From: Francisella philomiragia subsp. philomiragia ATCC 25015
GTDB lineage: Bacteria > Pseudomonadota > Gammaproteobacteria > Francisellales > Francisellaceae
NCBI RefSeq assembly: GCF_000156715.1
Contig: NZ_DS999316.1
Location: forward strand, 531,956 to 595,955
Direction: 5' to 3'
Length of the DNA stretch: 64,000 nucleotides
Positions within the stretch are counted from its first letter, which is position 1; each line of letters begins with the position of its first letter. The notes beneath the pieces are model-generated. The model ran no database searches, had not been told where the DNA came from, and worked only from the letters and a program-made list of their open reading frames with translations. This document shows, piece by piece, positions 18,862 to 27,132 of this stretch. A program made the translations under genes and the position numbers.

Positions 18862-20160
18862 TTATAAACTCTCCAAACGAATAGCTATTGCATTTTCATG
18901 AGCTTTGAGACCTTCTATGTCAGCTAATCTCATTGCTATTTGACCTATATTTTTTATGCCTTGTTTTGATACATTTTGGATACTTATAGCTTTCATAAAA
19001 TCTATAGTTGCTAAACCGCTATAGGCTTTTGCATATCCATAAGTAGGCAACACATGATTAGACCCTGTAATGTAATCGCCTAATGCTTCAGCCGCCCAAG
19101 GACCTACAAATACAGCACCTGCATTTTCGATACTATTAATATAATTATCTGCAGTTTCAATATTTAAAATAAGATGCTCAGAAGCATATTCATTAGCTAT
19201 ATTAATTGCTTGGCTAAGTGTATCTACAACAATAATAGAGCTATTTTCTAAAGCTTTTTCAATAATAGCTTTTCTTTGGGCTGTACTAGTTTGCTTAGAA
19301 ACTTCATCTCTAACCTTATCAGCTAAAATTTGACTAGTTGTAATCAATAAAGCTTGTGAGTCTGTGCCATGCTCAGCCTGAGCTAACAAATCTGCAGCAA
19401 CAAATATAGGATCAGCAACTTCATCAGCAACTACTAAAACCTCTGAAGGTCCAGCTGGTAGATCAATAGCCGCACCTTGGCTATCATTAGATACTTGTTG
19501 TTTTGCCTCTGTAACCCAAGAATTTCCAGGGCCATAAATTTTATTAACTTTGGATACAGTTTCTGTACCATAAGCTAGAGCAGCTATAGCTTGAGCGCCA
19601 CCTAATTTATAAATCTTTGAAACCTTACAAATATCAGCTGCTATTAAAATTAATGGATGGATATTACCTTCTTTATCACAAGGAGTAGTTACATAAATCT
19701 CTTTACAACCTGCAATTTGCGCTGGAGCCGCTAACATTATTAGCGTAGAAACTAAAGGTGCTGAACCACCAGGCACATATAAACCAACCTTTTCGATAGG
19801 CTTATAGATTTTTTTACAAACCACACCATCATTAGTATCACAAACAGTTGTTTTTGGTTTCATTACCTCATGATAGTTAGATATACGTGCAATAGAGTTT
19901 TTAACTAACTCAATATCATCTTGTGAAACTAATGAGTAAGCTTCTTTAATCTCATCTGCTGATACTTCAATATTTTTTAAGTCAACACCATCAAACTTAG
20001 AAGTAAACTCTAAAAGAGCTTTATCACCATTCTGCTTAACAGCGTTTAAAATATTTCTAACACCTGCAACTAAGCTTGCTTTATTAGCAGAAACTGGGCG
20101 AGATAGAAGCTCTGCTTGCTTTGCTAGACTAAGTTCTTGCCAATTATATATTTCAATCAT
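18862..20160 (-). CDS. hisD: Histidinol dehydrogenase HisD
   Basis: This 432-residue NAD- and zinc-dependent enzyme oxidises histidinol to histidine in two steps. Landmarks are YVPGGSAPLVST, KIYGPGNSWVTEAK, the DLPAGPSEV loop and the catalytic Glu-His in ASEHLIL. Length fits the family (about 430-440). It lies 9 bases after hisG, inside the operon. Confidence 0.97.
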   Translation of the reverse strand: MIEIYNWQELSLAKQAELLSRPVSANKASLVAGVRNILNAVKQNGDKALLEFTSKFDGVDLKNIEVSADEIKEAYSLVSQDDIELVKNSIARISNYHEVMKPKTTVCDTNDGVVCKKIYKPIEKVGLYVPGGSAPLVSTLIMLAAPAQIAGCKEIYVTTPCDKEGNIHPLILIAADICKVSKIYKLGGAQAIAALAYGTETVSKVNKIYGPGNSWVTEAKQQVSNDSQGAAIDLPAGPSEVLVVADEVADPIFVAADLLAQAEHGTDSQALLITTSQILADKVRDEVSKQTSTAQRKAIIEKALENSSIIVVDTLSQAINIANEYASEHLILNIETADNYINSIENAGAVFVGPWAAEALGDYITGSNHVLPTYGYAKAYSGLATIDFMKAISIQNVSKQGIKNIGQIAMRLADIEGLKAHENAIAIRLESL

Positions 20161-20169
20161 TGTAGTTAC

Positions 20170-21060
20170 TTACTCCAACATCTTCTCAATTGGTAAAACC
20201 AATATAGAACTAGCACCAGCTGCTTTTAGCTTTTCTAAAGTTCCCCAAAAAACACCTTCTTTGGTAACCAAATGTATCGCAACTTTAGTATCTCCATATA
20301 TTGGCATTATAGTTTGACCCTCATGTCCTGGTAAAATATGGGTAATTGTATCAACAGCATTTTTATCTATATGGAACATAATATACTTACGCTCTTGAGC
20401 ATGTTTGACACCCTCAATCCTTCTAAGCAATAATTGGTAATAATCTTCAAGCTCCGCTCCAAAACTCTCATTTGAGCGAATTAAAATAGCTTGGCTTTTC
20501 ATGATAGTATGAATTTCTTTAAGATTATTCTCTTCTAATGTTCGACCAGTAGAAACCAAGTCACATATTGAGCTAGACATTTGTAAGTTTGGAGCTATCT
20601 CAACTGATCCTGAAATAGATAATGGATCTAGATTTAAATTATTTTCATCTGAAAACTTCTGCACTAAATGAGGATATGATGTCGCTATACGAGTATTTTT
20701 AAGTGTACTAATATCATCACTTGCATCATTAGGTACTGCTATAGATAATCTACAATAGCCAAATCCTAACTTCTTAGTTTTGATAATGTCATTTTTCTTA
20801 GTGGTATTTTTGATACTTAATAAATACTCTTCTAAAACATTCTCACCGACTATTCCAAAATCACAAACATTACCATTAACTAGAGTTGGAATATCATCAT
20901 CTCTCACAAAAAGAAAATCAATTGGAGCATTTATTGAATGGCATAACAAGTTACTTTTACTTGAGAACTCTACTTTAATACCTATTTTGTTGAATAATTC
21001 CATAGAATTGTCATATAGTCTGCCTTTTTTTTGTACAGCTACTCTTAATCTTTCTCTCAT
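20170..21060 (-). CDS. hisG: ATP phosphoribosyltransferase HisG (long form)
   Basis: This 296-residue enzyme catalyses the committed step, ATP plus PRPP to phosphoribosyl-ATP. The start is the ATG at 21060 (MRERLRVAVQKKGRL), which has AAAGAGAG upstream and lies 1 base after the regulator stop; an in-frame earlier codon would run back into the regulator gene. The long form carries a C-terminal regulatory ACT-like domain (about 220-296), so feedback inhibition by histidine is expected and no HisZ partner is needed. The catalytic domain includes DFGIVGENVLEEY and the PRPP-binding VSTGRTLEEN. Confidence 0.96.
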   Translation of the reverse strand: MRERLRVAVQKKGRLYDNSMELFNKIGIKVEFSSKSNLLCHSINAPIDFLFVRDDDIPTLVNGNVCDFGIVGENVLEEYLLSIKNTTKKNDIIKTKKLGFGYCRLSIAVPNDASDDISTLKNTRIATSYPHLVQKFSDENNLNLDPLSISGSVEIAPNLQMSSSICDLVSTGRTLEENNLKEIHTIMKSQAILIRSNESFGAELEDYYQLLLRRIEGVKHAQERKYIMFHIDKNAVDTITHILPGHEGQTIMPIYGDTKVAIHLVTKEGVFWGTLEKLKAAGASSILVLPIEKMLE

Positions 21061-21061
21061 T

Positions 21062-21358
21062 TTAGCTCTCTTTATTGATTTTATTATATATGGTATTGTA
21101 ACCATTAGTTCCATAACTAAGGCATCTTGCAACTCTGCTAATAGTTGTAAGGCTAACTCCTGTTTCAGCATGTATCTGCCTATAGGGCTTATCTTTTTTT
21201 AGCTCTTTGACTACTCTCCAACGCGCAGCCATAGCCATTAAGTCTACAGGAGTACATAAATCCTCTAAAAAAAGCTTGGCCTCTTCAGCAGACTCAAAAC
21301 TTTTGAATACTTCGTATAAGTTTTGAAGATTTTCTTCATTATTTTTTATTTCAGACAT
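21062..21358 (-). CDS. TrpR/YerC-family repressor leading the histidine operon
   Basis: This 98-residue all-helical DNA-binding protein is of the TrpR superfamily (YerC/YecD branch). The fold is recognisable in the LEDLCTPVDLMAMAARWRVVKELKK helices and the helix-turn-helix YRQIHAETGVSLTTISRVARCL. YerC-type proteins have been described as histidine-responsive repressors (HisR) of his genes in Firmicutes. Here the gene is first in the his operon and 1 base from hisG, which supports the same job. I start at the ATG at 21358; an in-frame TTG at 21379 falls too close to the likely transcription start. Histidine as co-repressor is inference. Confidence 0.88.
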   Translation of the reverse strand: MSEIKNNEENLQNLYEVFKSFESAEEAKLFLEDLCTPVDLMAMAARWRVVKELKKDKPYRQIHAETGVSLTTISRVARCLSYGTNGYNTIYNKINKES

Positions 21359-21387
21359 TAGGTGAATTAGAATAAACAAGTTTATTA

Positions 21388-21409
21388 ATGTATTAACATA
21401 TTAGTACAT
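21388..21409. promoter_or_regulatory. TrpR-like operator palindrome over the -10 of the histidine operon
   Basis: This is a 22-base palindrome with 9 of 11 base pairs matching. The outer arms are ATGTA and TACAT, and one half reads TGTACTAA on the minus strand, close to the GTACTAG half-site of E. coli TrpR operators. It covers the predicted -10 hexamer, the position used by TrpR for repression. The likely ligand is the regulator encoded just downstream. Confidence 0.6.
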
Positions 21410-21426
21410 AAGAACAGCAAATACAA
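21398..21426 (-). promoter_or_regulatory. Promoter of the histidine operon
   Basis: On the minus strand, TTGTAT (21426-21421), a 17-base spacer and TAATAT (21403-21398) make a good sigma-70-type promoter. Transcription would begin near 21391 and give a leader of about 33 bases before the regulator ATG, too short for a His-rich leader peptide attenuator. Confidence 0.6.
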
Positions 21427-21487
21427 ATAAAAATATTGTCTAAATTAATATATTTATTTATAGAAAAAATATTACAGAACTACAAAT

Positions 21488-22759
21488 TTATTCTTCTAAC
21501 TCAATACCTTTTGTCTCAGGCATAGTTGCTATTATAATAACTATAACCACAGAAGCTATTAGAGCATAAAAACTAGGAGCAACATTACCAAAATACATAA
21601 CTAATGCTGCTGATACCATTGGTACAGTTCCTCCTAATAAAGCATTACTTATATTATACCCAGTTGCTACACCACTAAATCTTAGATGTGTTGGAAATAG
21701 CTCATTGATTGTGACTACAAATGTCGCTGTAGCTGCTGATATTAATAACATTATCACAGTCATAACTAATGTTATAACAATTTGTGAATCTGTATTAGTC
21801 ATAATATAAAATGCGGGTATTATTAAAACTCCAATCCCAACACAAGATATTAACAATACTTTTTTTCTACCAACTTTATCAGATAAGCCACCCCATATTG
21901 GAGCTGTTGCAAAGTAGAAGAATGCTGCAACCATAGACATCAACATAGCTGTATGTACAGAATAGCCTAAATCACTTTTTAGGAATGTTGGTATAAATCC
22001 AGAAACCATATAATATACAATTCCCAAATATCCGGCTAAAGCAAATACAATAAAGATTTGATACGGATATTCTTTAACTGCAGATACTACAGGAGTATCA
22101 TCCAACATCCCATCTTCTTTTGATTTAAGATACTCAGGAGACTCATCTGATGCAAACTGAAGTATCAAAACGATAACAGCAAGTATCGCTCCAATAATAA
22201 AGCAAACTCTCCAACCATACGCATGCATCTGATCAGAATTTAAAAAACTTGTTAAGATATAGACTATAAACGTACCTAAAAAAACACCTAAACCTGAGAA
22301 AAACGTACCAAAAGCAGTAATCAAACCACGCTTACTATCAGGAGCGCCTTCACTCAGTACTGCAAGTACTCCATTATATTCACCACCTATTGAGAATCCC
22401 TGAATCATTCTAGCTAGGAGTATAATTATTACTGAAGCTATTCCCAAGCTACCATAACTAGGAGTAAATGCTATCATAGCTGTAGATATAAACATCAATG
22501 CCACAGTAAATATTAATACATGCTTACGCCCTTTTTTGTCACCGAGATTACCAAAGAAAATCCCGCCCAATGGCCTCATCAAATATCCAGCAGCAAACAA
22601 TCCAAATGTTTTTAATATAGCAACTGAAGAGTTATTATCTGGAAAAAATGTCGCCGATATATAAATAGTTACATAAGTAAATAGAGCAAAATCAAAATAC
22701 TCTACTGTTGTTGCAAAACCTGCAAATATTATATTTTTTGGGGATACTTTTTTTTGCAT
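21488..22759 (-). CDS. MFS transporter of the metabolite:H+ symporter (ProP-like) family
   Basis: This 423-residue, 12-span transporter resembles ProP/ShiA-type sugar-porter-like symporters. The signature loop between spans 2 and 3 reads RPLGGIFFGNLGDKKGRKHVL, and the equivalent 8-9 loop reads WGGLSDKVGRKKVL. IQGFSIGGEYNG is the span-4 family motif. The start is ATG 22759 (MQKKVSPKN), because 19 further upstream residues would be unusual and overlap the promoter of the divergent gene. The substrate (betaine, proline, dicarboxylate and others) cannot be told. Confidence 0.88.
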   Translation of the reverse strand: MQKKVSPKNIIFAGFATTVEYFDFALFTYVTIYISATFFPDNNSSVAILKTFGLFAAGYLMRPLGGIFFGNLGDKKGRKHVLIFTVALMFISTAMIAFTPSYGSLGIASVIIILLARMIQGFSIGGEYNGVLAVLSEGAPDSKRGLITAFGTFFSGLGVFLGTFIVYILTSFLNSDQMHAYGWRVCFIIGAILAVIVLILQFASDESPEYLKSKEDGMLDDTPVVSAVKEYPYQIFIVFALAGYLGIVYYMVSGFIPTFLKSDLGYSVHTAMLMSMVAAFFYFATAPIWGGLSDKVGRKKVLLISCVGIGVLIIPAFYIMTNTDSQIVITLVMTVIMLLISAATATFVVTINELFPTHLRFSGVATGYNISNALLGGTVPMVSAALVMYFGNVAPSFYALIASVVIVIIIATMPETKGIELEE

Positions 22760-22865
22760 TTTATCAATTTTAAATTTATTTTTAACTATTATGATGAATA
22801 ATAATTTAATTTGCAAAAATACTCTTATATTATTACGTTATAAAAACTTTTTATTTCTTATAAAA

Positions 22866-23924
22866 ATGAAATACTTAAATGTAAAATTTACGATTATTAT
22901 ATTTATCATATTAAGCACGCTAAGTTTAAGTTTCGGTAATAATATTACTCCGAAGAGCATTGCAAGTATTAGTCTAAAGCAAAAAGCTATTGAAAATGTT
23001 CAATATAGTATTTTTAACCAACAATCTGCAGATACATACTTGCGTAATGCTATAGATGCTCTTGAATTGGCAATGAAGCAAACTGATCCAGATAGTAAAG
23101 AACTTTTACAATTGGGGCTATCATTATTTTCTCTTCAGATAGAAACAAAAGAATATAATCAAGCTGGCGAAACTTTAGATATGCTTGTAGAGAACTTTCC
23201 TGATAATCCTATTGTACAAATATATGATTCGGCATACTCATATATTTTTGATTTTAGTAGCTTTAGAAAAGCATTTGCTAAATTAGAAACATCAAAATGG
23301 CCCGATATGCCCGTATATGTGAATGCTTTTGATATTATCAAAAGAAGTTTTAACTTACATATAAACACTAGTGCTAATCAGATACAACTTGAGAGAGGCT
23401 CTATACCCGTAATTGTAATTTTAGGATCTCCATTAAACTCTAATGCAAGTATGAATGAGTATCTAATCAAAAGACTCTATAAAGGATTAGAAGCTTATTT
23501 TAGATTCCCAGAGGCAACTATTATAGTAAGTGGTGGTCGAGTAACAGCTGGCAAAACTGAATCATATCAAATGAGACAATGGTTAGTTAATAGTAGCGTA
23601 CCTTTGAAAAAAATTATATTAGAAGATCAATCATTTAATATGGTGTGGCAAGGTGTAAATACTTTTATGACTATAAAAAATATGAACCCTAAACCTACTG
23701 ATATCATTTTAGTTACTTCAACAGCAGATATTAGAAGAGCTAATGCAATATTCAAACAAGAAGCTTTTGATAATAGTATGCTTGATATAAAGATTCATAA
23801 TTTAGCCTCTGAGACTAAAGGATACAATATAATGTACCCTCTTACAGATTATGAAAAAGTAATGATTATCAAAGATACTCTTAGAGCCGCTGGAATATGG
23901 CAAATGCCAGGAATGATTTTTTAA
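22866..23924 (+). CDS. Exported DUF218 (YdcF/SanA-like) protein, copy 1
   Basis: This 352-residue protein has an N-terminal signal or anchor (MKYLNVKFTIIIFIILSTLSLSFG). The first half is helical, with TPR-like repeats counting about residues 40-150. The second half is a DUF218 domain: VIVILGSPLN, then PEATIIVSGG, the ESYQMRQWLV segment, ILEDQSFNMVWQGVNT and a DIILVTSTADIRRA stretch. DUF218 proteins include E. coli YdcF, SanA and ElyC and are linked to envelope functions, with the biochemical role largely unknown. ATG 22866 is preferred to an upstream in-frame ATG (22791) because it places the signal peptide at the N-terminus. It is followed 74 bases later by a close paralogue. Confidence 0.75.
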   Translation: MKYLNVKFTIIIFIILSTLSLSFGNNITPKSIASISLKQKAIENVQYSIFNQQSADTYLRNAIDALELAMKQTDPDSKELLQLGLSLFSLQIETKEYNQAGETLDMLVENFPDNPIVQIYDSAYSYIFDFSSFRKAFAKLETSKWPDMPVYVNAFDIIKRSFNLHINTSANQIQLERGSIPVIVILGSPLNSNASMNEYLIKRLYKGLEAYFRFPEATIIVSGGRVTAGKTESYQMRQWLVNSSVPLKKIILEDQSFNMVWQGVNTFMTIKNMNPKPTDIILVTSTADIRRANAIFKQEAFDNSMLDIKIHNLASETKGYNIMYPLTDYEKVMIIKDTLRAAGIWQMPGMIF

Positions 23925-23998
23925 AATTTTATAAAGAGATTTAATTTATAGTAACTTTTTTATATCATCTTATAATACTTGATAACAAAAACATAAAT

Positions 23999-25072
23999 AT
24001 GAAAATCTCAAAAAAAATTGTCTTAAGTTTACTAATTGTAGCTTTACCTATTTTAACATTTGCAGCTCGATCAAATAATTTCAATCTTGATATCTTAAAT
24101 AATCAACAAACTGCAATAGCAAATATCCAGTATGATTTGAGTGTTTCAACTGATGATAAAAATGACGGTTCAATTACCCAAAGAGGTGACTTACAAGGTT
24201 CAATCAACTCTTTAAAAAATGCTCTTAAAAAATCTAAGCCTAATAGTTATATCAATACACAGCTCACCCTTGCATTAGCATCTTTAGAAATATCTAATAA
24301 TTCAGTAAATGATGCTAGAAAAACATTAAGCTCACTTGGCACTATAAGGTCTTATAATAACCCAATATTACAAATATTCTTAACCGCATATTCTTTAATT
24401 TGGGATCCTAATAATTTTGATCAAAACATTGCAATTCTTAAAGAATCTAAATGGTCAAAAATGCCTCACTTTATACAAGCAATACAAACTGCTAAAACTA
24501 ACTTCAACTTAGGCATAAACTCAAAATTAGATCAGTTAAAGGATGTTGATCAAAACTCTTTAGCAATAGTTACATTAGGATATTCATTAAATGATGATGG
24601 ATCCATGAATAATATATTAGTTGATAGACTAAAAATAACCCTAGCAGCACACAAGAAATACCCTAATGCGATAATCATAGTATTAGGTGGAGTTGCTCAC
24701 GAAGGTGTAACAGAATCATATCAAATGAAACAATGGTTAATTAAGCATGATATTGCTGCACAAAGCATAATACAAGAGGATCAATCAACTAGCACTGTCA
24801 CCAATGCTATTAATACGATAAATATAATCAAAAAAATAAATAGACCTGTTAAAAATATTCTACTAATAAGCTCTGACTCTCACATCCGTAGAGCAAACTC
24901 TATTTTTGAGCAAGAAATTTACAATGCTAAATTACCTATCAAAATGTTTAACATAACTGCTAGAACAAATTATGATATTAATAAACCAGCACAGCAACAA
25001 GAAAAAATACTAATAATCAAAGATACTCTTAGAACAGCTGGAATATGGCAAATGCCAGGAATGGTTTTCTAG
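23999..25072 (+). CDS. Exported DUF218 (YdcF/SanA-like) protein, copy 2
   Basis: This 357-residue paralogue of the preceding gene has a signal peptide ending near LTFAA. The helical first half is followed by DUF218 motifs: AIVTLGYSLN, PNAIIIVLGGVAHEGVTESYQMKQWL, an EDQSTSTVTNAINT helix, and a C-terminus ending GIWQMPGMVF that is almost identical to copy 1 (GIWQMPGMIF). The pair is a tandem duplication that has diverged. Its stop overlaps the end of xseB on the other strand by 4 bases. Confidence 0.78.
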   Translation: MKISKKIVLSLLIVALPILTFAARSNNFNLDILNNQQTAIANIQYDLSVSTDDKNDGSITQRGDLQGSINSLKNALKKSKPNSYINTQLTLALASLEISNNSVNDARKTLSSLGTIRSYNNPILQIFLTAYSLIWDPNNFDQNIAILKESKWSKMPHFIQAIQTAKTNFNLGINSKLDQLKDVDQNSLAIVTLGYSLNDDGSMNNILVDRLKITLAAHKKYPNAIIIVLGGVAHEGVTESYQMKQWLIKHDIAAQSIIQEDQSTSTVTNAINTINIIKKINRPVKNILLISSDSHIRRANSIFEQEIYNAKLPIKMFNITARTNYDINKPAQQQEKILIIKDTLRTAGIWQMPGMVF

Positions 25073-25272
25073 TCATTACCTTCAAATTCATCTATAAACT
25101 TCTGAGCTGCAGCAATTCTTTCTTTACATAACTGATAACTTTTTGAGGCTTGTTCTAGCATTGGTGCTAATTCATCTAACAGAGCAGGATTATCTTGTTG
25201 CTCTTGAAGTTTCTCATTAATCTCTTCTAATATTTGATAATTTTTTGCAAATTTTTTACTTTGAGTTGCCAT
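25069..25272 (-). CDS. xseB: Exodeoxyribonuclease VII small subunit
   Basis: This 67-residue helical protein of XseB type contains the QILEEINEKLQEQ and a following SYQLCKERIAAAQKFIDEFE segment typical of the family. It joins XseA in a complex that degrades single-stranded DNA from both ends. It overlaps the end of xseA by 17 bases, indicating coupled translation. Confidence 0.93.
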   Translation of the reverse strand: MATQSKKFAKNYQILEEINEKLQEQQDNPALLDELAPMLEQASKSYQLCKERIAAAQKFIDEFEGND

Positions 25273-26641
25273 TTTCTTTCACCTCTACTTGTATATGTCC
25301 ATCGGCATAAACTATCTCTAAATCTGAGTATGCTTGCGCTTGTTTTTGAGTTGTTATATATTTGCCATCTATTGTCTTTGTCAAGCTAAAGCCTCTTTTA
25401 AGGGTTGGCTCTATTGATACAGATAATATCTGCTTATAAAGAGATTCGCTTGTTTGATTATAGTATTTTAAAATATTTCGAGCTGTATTGGTTGATTGAT
25501 TATATGAATTATAAATGTTATTTCCATAACTTCTTATCAATCTTTTTGAGCTTAATAATATATTTTCATACATAGTATTCACAGTTTTATCATATAGTTT
25601 AGAAACTCCTCTTGCTATAGAAGTAGATTCTTTATAGTTATGATCAACACTTTGACTCATTTGATAGAGATAATGTTCTATACGTGTTTTAAAGTTATGA
25701 TATAGATTATCTAATTGATGTTTATTCTGTTTAGCTAAACTTTTAGTGATTCTCACTATCGATTCATAATTATATTTAGCATTTATTGCATTATCAACAA
25801 TTGTATTAGCTATATAATTTATAATCTTAGATGGTGTATCAAATCTTTTTGTACATATTTCATCTAAAACTGTACTATCTCTCTCATGTCCTATACCAAC
25901 TAGCACAGGAATTTCACTATTACAAATGCTTTCAGCTAGTAGTATATTATTAAACCAGTCAAGGTCAGCCTGAGAGCCCCCTCCTCGGATTAATACTATC
26001 ACATCATATTTATCAGCGATTGTTGCTATTTTAGCAAATGCTGTTGAGACACTTTTTGCACATTCTGCACCTTGCATCTTTGCTTCATATATATCAAAGT
26101 TACATAAATTTAAATCTTGTAATTTATCAGCCTCTTCGAAGAAATCTCCTTTACCTGCAGCAGTCATACTTGTGATTACTGCAACATTGGTAAAATCATC
26201 TGGCATATTAAGAACCTTATTTTTCTCTAGAATGCCGTTTTTAGATAAATTTTGTAGAATCTCAATTTTACGAGCTTGCCTATCACCAAGTGTAAAAGCA
26301 GGATCTATATCAATTATATTTAGACTAAGACCAAAGCTAGTATGATAATTTACACTTACCCTAAATAAGACTTTCATATCTGTTTTTAGAGTTTCACCAG
26401 TAGCTTGACTAAATTTACTATGAATATGCTCAACTTTATTTGCCCAGCAGTTACATCTAATTTTAGCTATAGGAAACTTACTAACTCCATCATGTTCTAT
26501 GAGCTCGCCATAGTAATGTTTACCAGATCTACGCCATTCAGATAGTTCTGCAACTACCCAAAAACCTTCATATCCAAAGCTCATTTCTATAGTACTTTTT
26601 ATAAGCTCAAGAAATTCGCTTAGTTTCAATGATTCTTGCAT
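25256..26641 (-). CDS. xseA: Exodeoxyribonuclease VII large subunit
   Basis: This 461-residue catalytic subunit has an N-terminal OB-fold (about 5-105, with FWVVAELSEW and CNCWANK), then the conserved catalytic core: VAVITSMTAAGKGDFFEEAD, VLIRGGGSQADLDWFN and VGIGHERDSTVLDEI. The C-terminal part is coiled-coil with repeated spacing, which binds XseB, followed by the L.RGFSLT segment. It acts in DNA repair. It overlaps xseB. Confidence 0.96.
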   Translation of the reverse strand: MQESLKLSEFLELIKSTIEMSFGYEGFWVVAELSEWRRSGKHYYGELIEHDGVSKFPIAKIRCNCWANKVEHIHSKFSQATGETLKTDMKVLFRVSVNYHTSFGLSLNIIDIDPAFTLGDRQARKIEILQNLSKNGILEKNKVLNMPDDFTNVAVITSMTAAGKGDFFEEADKLQDLNLCNFDIYEAKMQGAECAKSVSTAFAKIATIADKYDVIVLIRGGGSQADLDWFNNILLAESICNSEIPVLVGIGHERDSTVLDEICTKRFDTPSKIINYIANTIVDNAINAKYNYESIVRITKSLAKQNKHQLDNLYHNFKTRIEHYLYQMSQSVDHNYKESTSIARGVSKLYDKTVNTMYENILLSSKRLIRSYGNNIYNSYNQSTNTARNILKYYNQTSESLYKQILSVSIEPTLKRGFSLTKTIDGKYITTQKQAQAYSDLEIVYADGHIQVEVKENGNSK

Positions 26642-26751
26642 GATAATATTAACTAAAAATCTTGCTTTGAATAAATTCTACATTTACAGAACGAATATAC
26701 AACCGTTATTAACATTTAATAATAGAAAGACAGGTTTTATAAAGAATTTGT

Positions 26752-26994
26752 TTATAGTGCTGATCTTAATGCACCTCTGACTTTAAAACTACATTCCTGA
26801 ACACTTGATTTTAGTTTTTCATAGTTTTCTTCTGAACAATTATCTGGCTTTTTTGATGGTAAACAAGTTTTTATTTCCCCATGATGTTTTTGTTCCTGTA
26901 AACAATTTAAATCACCACTAGTTAATTGTTCATCTGCAGCATATACCGAAGCAGAAAAAATAATAAATACAAAAATAAAAATAAATTTTTTCAT
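26752..26994 (-). CDS. Small Cys-containing exported protein
   Basis: This 80-residue product has a signal peptide (MKKFIFIFVFIIFSASVYA). The mature part is about 60 residues with four cysteines (LNC, KTC, DNC, QEC), enough for two disulfides. I recognise no family. The ATG at 26994 is chosen over 27003 because AAGGA lies at proper distance from it, while the other ATG would touch the RBS. It precedes xseA on the same strand by 110 bases. Confidence 0.7.
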   Translation of the reverse strand: MKKFIFIFVFIIFSASVYAADEQLTSGDLNCLQEQKHHGEIKTCLPSKKPDNCSEENYEKLKSSVQECSFKVRGALRSAL

Positions 26995-27132
26995 AGTAAA
27001 CATCCTTAAGATTAACTTTAAACATACTTGCGACGAAACTTCAAAAAATCAAATAAATGGAGTTTGATCACATTTTCATTATAACACTTAGTTTGTACTA
27101 TTTATCTATTTTAATATGTTTCATAAAAAGTT

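Noticed and set aside
21061..21171. HisG starting upstream inside the regulator gene
   Set aside because: The extra 37 residues come from overlap with the regulator frame; ATG 21060 has a good RBS and matches the family N-terminus.
21062..21379. Longer regulator starting at TTG 21379
   Set aside because: It begins within about 12 bases of the predicted transcription start, has no ribosome binding site, and adds residues not typical of TrpR-like proteins.
21359..21487. His-leader attenuator or T-box before the his operon
   Set aside because: The leader is only about 33 bases and holds no run of His codons or T-box-type structure.
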